From: Desulfotignum sp032250905
GTDB lineage: Bacteria > Desulfobacterota > Desulfobacteria > Desulfobacterales > Desulfobacteraceae
NCBI GenBank assembly: GCA_032250905.1
Contig: JAVVEQ010000049.1
Coordinates: 1-25,482, forward strand
Reading direction: 5' to 3'
DNA: 25,482 nucleotides
Positions 23,377-25,482 of this stretch are shown here, piece after piece. The translations under genes and the position numbers were made by a program. The first letter of the stretch is position 1. Each line of letters opens with the position of its first letter. Below the pieces are notes generated by a model. That model was not told where the DNA came from. It saw only the letters and a list, made by a program, of their open reading frames with translations, and made no database searches.

Positions 23377-24255
23377 ATGAACCCGTCACTATCCGGTGTA
23401 TTGTTCGGCCTGGCAGCCTTTGCCGCCTGGGGGTTTCTGCCCGCCTACTGGAAACAGATGCAGGCGGCCCAGCCCTTTGAGATTCTGTGCCACCGCATTG
23501 TCTGGTCCTGCGTGTTTGTTTTTGTGATCCTGTGTGTTCAAAAAAAGGGGAAAGAGGTGATCCAGGTCTTCAGGTCGCCTGCCCAATGGAAAGGACTGAC
23601 TGTCAGCAGCCTTTTGATCGCGGGCAACTGGTTCATTTATATCTGGGCCGTCAATTCCGACCGGGTACTGGAAACCAGCCTCGGATATTATATCAACCCC
23701 ATGATCAACGTATTTTTAGGGGTGGTGCTGCTCAAGGAAACATTTACCCGACAGCAGTGCATCTCCCTGGGGTTTGCCTTGAGCGGAGTGATCTATTCGC
23801 TGCTGGCCTATGGCAAACTGCCCCTGTTCGGGTTGGCCCTGGCGGTTTCCTTTGCCTTTTACGGATACAGCCGCAAACGCATTCAGGTGGGGCCGCTGCC
23901 CGGTCTGTTCGTGGAAACCCTGATCCTGATGATTCCGGCGCTGGCCTATATCCTGTTTCTGATGGTTTCAGGAAGATCCCTGTTCTTGAAAGATGCCGGC
24001 CTGACCTTGTGGATGATCGGGGCCGGGGTGGTGACCTCCCTGCCGCTGCTGTGGTTCGCGGCAGCAGCCAGACGGCTTAAACTGTCCACCATCGGCATTC
24101 TCCAGTACCTGGCCCCGACCATTGCCTTTGTGCTGGGCGTATATGCATACAAAGAACCGTTTTCCATCCACAGCCTGATTACGTTTGGATTTATCTGGAC
24201 CGGTGTGATCCTGTATACCCTTGAATTCTACTTTCATCATCACCCCAGATCATGA
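23377..24255 (+). CDS. rarD: RarD-like EamA-family transporter
   Basis: This 292-residue protein has about ten hydrophobic helices with EamA-type repeats. The RarD subgroup is recognised by GVLFGLAAFAAWGFLPAYWK at the start, CHRIVWS, WFIYIWAVNSDRVLETSLGY, YINPMINVFLGVVLLKE, FYGYSRKR and GILQYLAPTIAFVLGV. The family exports small molecules such as metabolites or drugs, and the natural substrate is unclear. ATG 23377 is preferred, with AAGGA a few bases upstream. The longer frame from 23281 adds a polar stretch not seen in relatives. It diverges from maf. Confidence 0.93.
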   Translation: MNPSLSGVLFGLAAFAAWGFLPAYWKQMQAAQPFEILCHRIVWSCVFVFVILCVQKKGKEVIQVFRSPAQWKGLTVSSLLIAGNWFIYIWAVNSDRVLETSLGYYINPMINVFLGVVLLKETFTRQQCISLGFALSGVIYSLLAYGKLPLFGLALAVSFAFYGYSRKRIQVGPLPGLFVETLILMIPALAYILFLMVSGRSLFLKDAGLTLWMIGAGVVTSLPLLWFAAAARRLKLSTIGILQYLAPTIAFVLGVYAYKEPFSIHSLITFGFIWTGVILYTLEFYFHHHPRS

Positions 24256-24328
24256 CGTATTTCCACCCGAATCCGGATATTTTGGCCTTGCCAAAACCGG
24301 CTGGATACGATAAAAAAGCACACAATAT

Positions 24329-24416
24329 GCCTGGGTGGCGGAACTGGTAGACGCAAGGGACTTAAAATCCCTCGGTGCAAAGCACTGTACGAGTTCAATT
24401 CTCGTCCCAGGTACCA
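24329..24416 (+). tRNA. tRNA-Leu (anticodon UAA)
   Basis: A cloverleaf can be drawn. The acceptor stem is GCCTGGG (24329-24335) paired with CCCAGGT (G-U at the end). The D-arm contains GGTAG. The anticodon stem AGGGA/TCCCT has loop CTTAAAA and anticodon TAA at 24363-24365. A long variable arm is typical of class II tRNAs, and the T-arm holds GTTCAATTC. Discriminator A at 24413 is followed by an encoded CCA (24414-24416). Confidence 0.97.
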
Positions 24417-24424
24417 AATAAAAC

Positions 24425-24459
24425 AAGGGGTTATGGCAAAAAGCACTAACCCCTTTTTT
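24425..24459 (+). terminator. Rho-independent terminator after tRNA-Leu
   Basis: AAGGGGTTA (24425-24433) pairs with TAACCCCTT (24447-24455), a 9-bp stem with a 13-base loop. The 3' arm runs into a T run at 24454-24459. It lies directly after the tRNA and would end its transcript. Confidence 0.85.
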
Positions 24460-24462
24460 ATG

Positions 24463-24790
24463 TCTAAAACGCTCGGTGCATCATCGGAGTATCATGGCCT
24501 CTCCGGCACTGCATAGCGTCAACATCACATGACCAAGAATGGGCACTCAATCACCCATTGGAGAGTTTGTGTGGATGACGCAGAACTCTGAACAGATTTA
24601 ATGGATAGAAGACGGCAAACTGCCATAGAGACAACGCCTGCCGCTTGTGATATAAATAAATGATGAAACAAATCCATGCTGACCCGCAGACTGGAAACTT
24701 TTTCGGAAAGTCGATTAAAAGACATATCTATAAAAGCAGAAAAGATACTGCAGATCGGTCATGAAATGATATCAAGAGATTTAGGATTAA
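24463..24790 (+). other. AT-richer stretch with no convincing gene
   Basis: About 330 bases between the tRNA terminator and the last gene contain only short reading frames and many stops in all frames. Base composition drops relative to the core genes. No repeat of the tRNA 3' end (an attachment-site sign) is seen within the window. It may be a remnant of accessory DNA. Confidence 0.5.
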
Positions 24791-24810
24791 ATGAAACGGC
24801 GGATTTTTAA
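24676..24810 (+). CDS. Candidate 44-residue reading frame, uncertain
   Basis: The frame starts MLTRRLETFSESRLKDISIK and ends with LGLNETADF. It is mostly charged and could form helices. It overlaps the next gene's start by 20 bases, as a coupled leader gene might. There is no clear ribosome-binding site and no recognised family. It could equally be a chance frame or the tail of a decayed gene. Confidence 0.2.
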   Translation: MLTRRLETFSESRLKDISIKAEKILQIGHEMISRDLGLNETADF

Positions 24811-25438
24811 ATTGGTTCTAATCTTCCTGCTCGCCAGCCTTGATGTCTGTGCCGAAGAGATCTATCTCCACTTCCCACATTTTGCCGGGCAAGCCTATGA
24901 CTGGAAGATCTTTCAGGGCAAAGACCAGAGCACAGTCCGATCAGGTGAGATCCCTTCAGATGGTCGGATAACCCTTATCATGCCCACAGTCTATCAAGAC
25001 TACCAGGGAATGACACGGTGGCTGCTAAAAAAAGGTGGCGGTCTGGACATGATCTATACCGGTAAGGGATTTTCAGTTGAATGCCTGTCCACCCAACCTG
25101 ATCCTGACAACATTATCTACACTGGCAACCCGGAGAACGATTATTTAAAAACCCAACACCTGAGACAGCAAACCATCCTGGACAAGCTGGGAGCGGTCAA
25201 CCACCTCTTGCAGGTGTATCGGCCGGATGAAGACCTCCATAAAATCGCCATAGCTGAACAGGTACGCCTGCGTCAAGCATTTGAACAGGTCCAGGCTGAC
25301 AGATCCGAAAGCTCACTGTATGCAGCCCGTTTCGGAGAGATAGTAGATTTTACCCGGGGCATTGCAGACAAGATCTATGAAAACCAGGAAGACCACATTG
25401 CTGTTGATTTGTTTTTTATCCTGACTTTTATTTTCTGA
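24791..25438 (+). CDS. Secreted protein resembling the N-terminal part of TlpA-like redox proteins, probably truncated
   Basis: The 215-residue protein starts with a signal peptide (MKRRIFKLVLIFLLASLDVC) with probable cleavage near Cys-Ala-Glu. A beta-rich region follows (IYLHFPHFAG, then SGEIPSDGRITLIMP, then FSVECLS) and then a helical region rich in Gln and Arg. This pattern resembles the DUF4369-type N-terminal domain of periplasmic TlpA-like thiol-disulfide proteins, but the thioredoxin domain with C-x-x-C is absent. The last residues (VDLFFILTFIF) look unlike the rest, suggesting a frameshift or disruption near 25400. AGGA at 24783-24786 supports the ATG. The family assignment is tentative. 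Confidence 0.55.
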   Translation: MKRRIFKLVLIFLLASLDVCAEEIYLHFPHFAGQAYDWKIFQGKDQSTVRSGEIPSDGRITLIMPTVYQDYQGMTRWLLKKGGGLDMIYTGKGFSVECLSTQPDPDNIIYTGNPENDYLKTQHLRQQTILDKLGAVNHLLQVYRPDEDLHKIAIAEQVRLRQAFEQVQADRSESSLYAARFGEIVDFTRGIADKIYENQEDHIAVDLFFILTFIF

Positions 25439-25482
25439 TTATTTTGAACTGGTTGGGTATGTTTCGGTTTATTCTGAACATA

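Noticed and set aside
24525..24725. 66-residue minus-strand frame downstream of tRNA-Leu
   Set aside because: There is no ribosome-binding site, no recognisable family and no neighbouring gene it would fit with.
1..25482. CRISPR array or other regularly spaced repeats
   Set aside because: No series of near-identical short repeats with spacers was seen on either strand. The recurring short GACCGG/CCGG words are ordinary codon use in GC-rich genes.

Overview
The window looks like chromosomal DNA of a strictly anaerobic deltaproteobacterium, most likely a Desulfobacteraceae-type sulfate reducer. This is inferred from gene content: a tungsten-type aldehyde:ferredoxin oxidoreductase, ETF-linked flavoproteins, pyruvate,phosphate dikinase with its regulator, and a PilB/GspE-type ATPase. 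The core (about 1.8-24.4 kb) is GC-rich and densely packed. Both edges are more AT-rich and carry accessory DNA.

Layout. 1-431: right part of an IS3-family insertion sequence (orfA, start of orfB, frameshift A-run, terminal repeat), inserted into the first codons of a Fic-family gene (to 1591). 1818-3132: a pRiA4b ORF-3-like gene overlapping coaE. 3157-12106: a co-directional metabolic cluster: AOR, short-chain dehydrogenase, AGPS-type flavoprotein, EtfB, EtfA, a reduced GlcD-like flavoprotein and an FGGY kinase, followed by a GGQ release-factor-like gene (12167-12553). 12540-13268 (minus): DUF503 and a protein with two copies of a Cys-Gln-Leu-Gly-x-Phe domain. 13352-16914: PPDK regulatory protein and ppdK, convergent and overlapping. 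17089-21392: ABC-F ATPase, a two-helix membrane protein and a PilB/GspE ATPase with N-terminal MshEN and C-terminal cyclic-nucleotide-binding domains. 21414-23250 (minus): maf, yggS and queH with 4-nt overlaps. 23377-24255: rarD. 24329-24416: tRNA-Leu(UAA) with a terminator. 24463-25482: AT-richer tail with a secreted protein that appears to lack its C-terminal domain.

Main result. Five genes between 5148 and 12106 correspond one-to-one with the uncharacterised Escherichia coli ygcQ-ygcR-ygcU-ygcW-ygcE genes (EtfA, EtfB, FAD oxidoreductase, SDR, FGGY kinase). The SDR and FAD proteins match YgcW and YgcU so closely, from memory of those sequences, that orthology is likely. Here the set is extended by an AOR and a second, degenerate flavoprotein, and lacks the transporter found in E. 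coli. I infer an uncharacterised catabolic route for a sugar- or polyol-like compound: a kinase phosphorylates it, an SDR oxidises it with NAD(P), flavoproteins oxidise it through a dedicated ETF, and an AOR oxidises an aldehyde with ferredoxin. The substrate cannot be read from the sequence.
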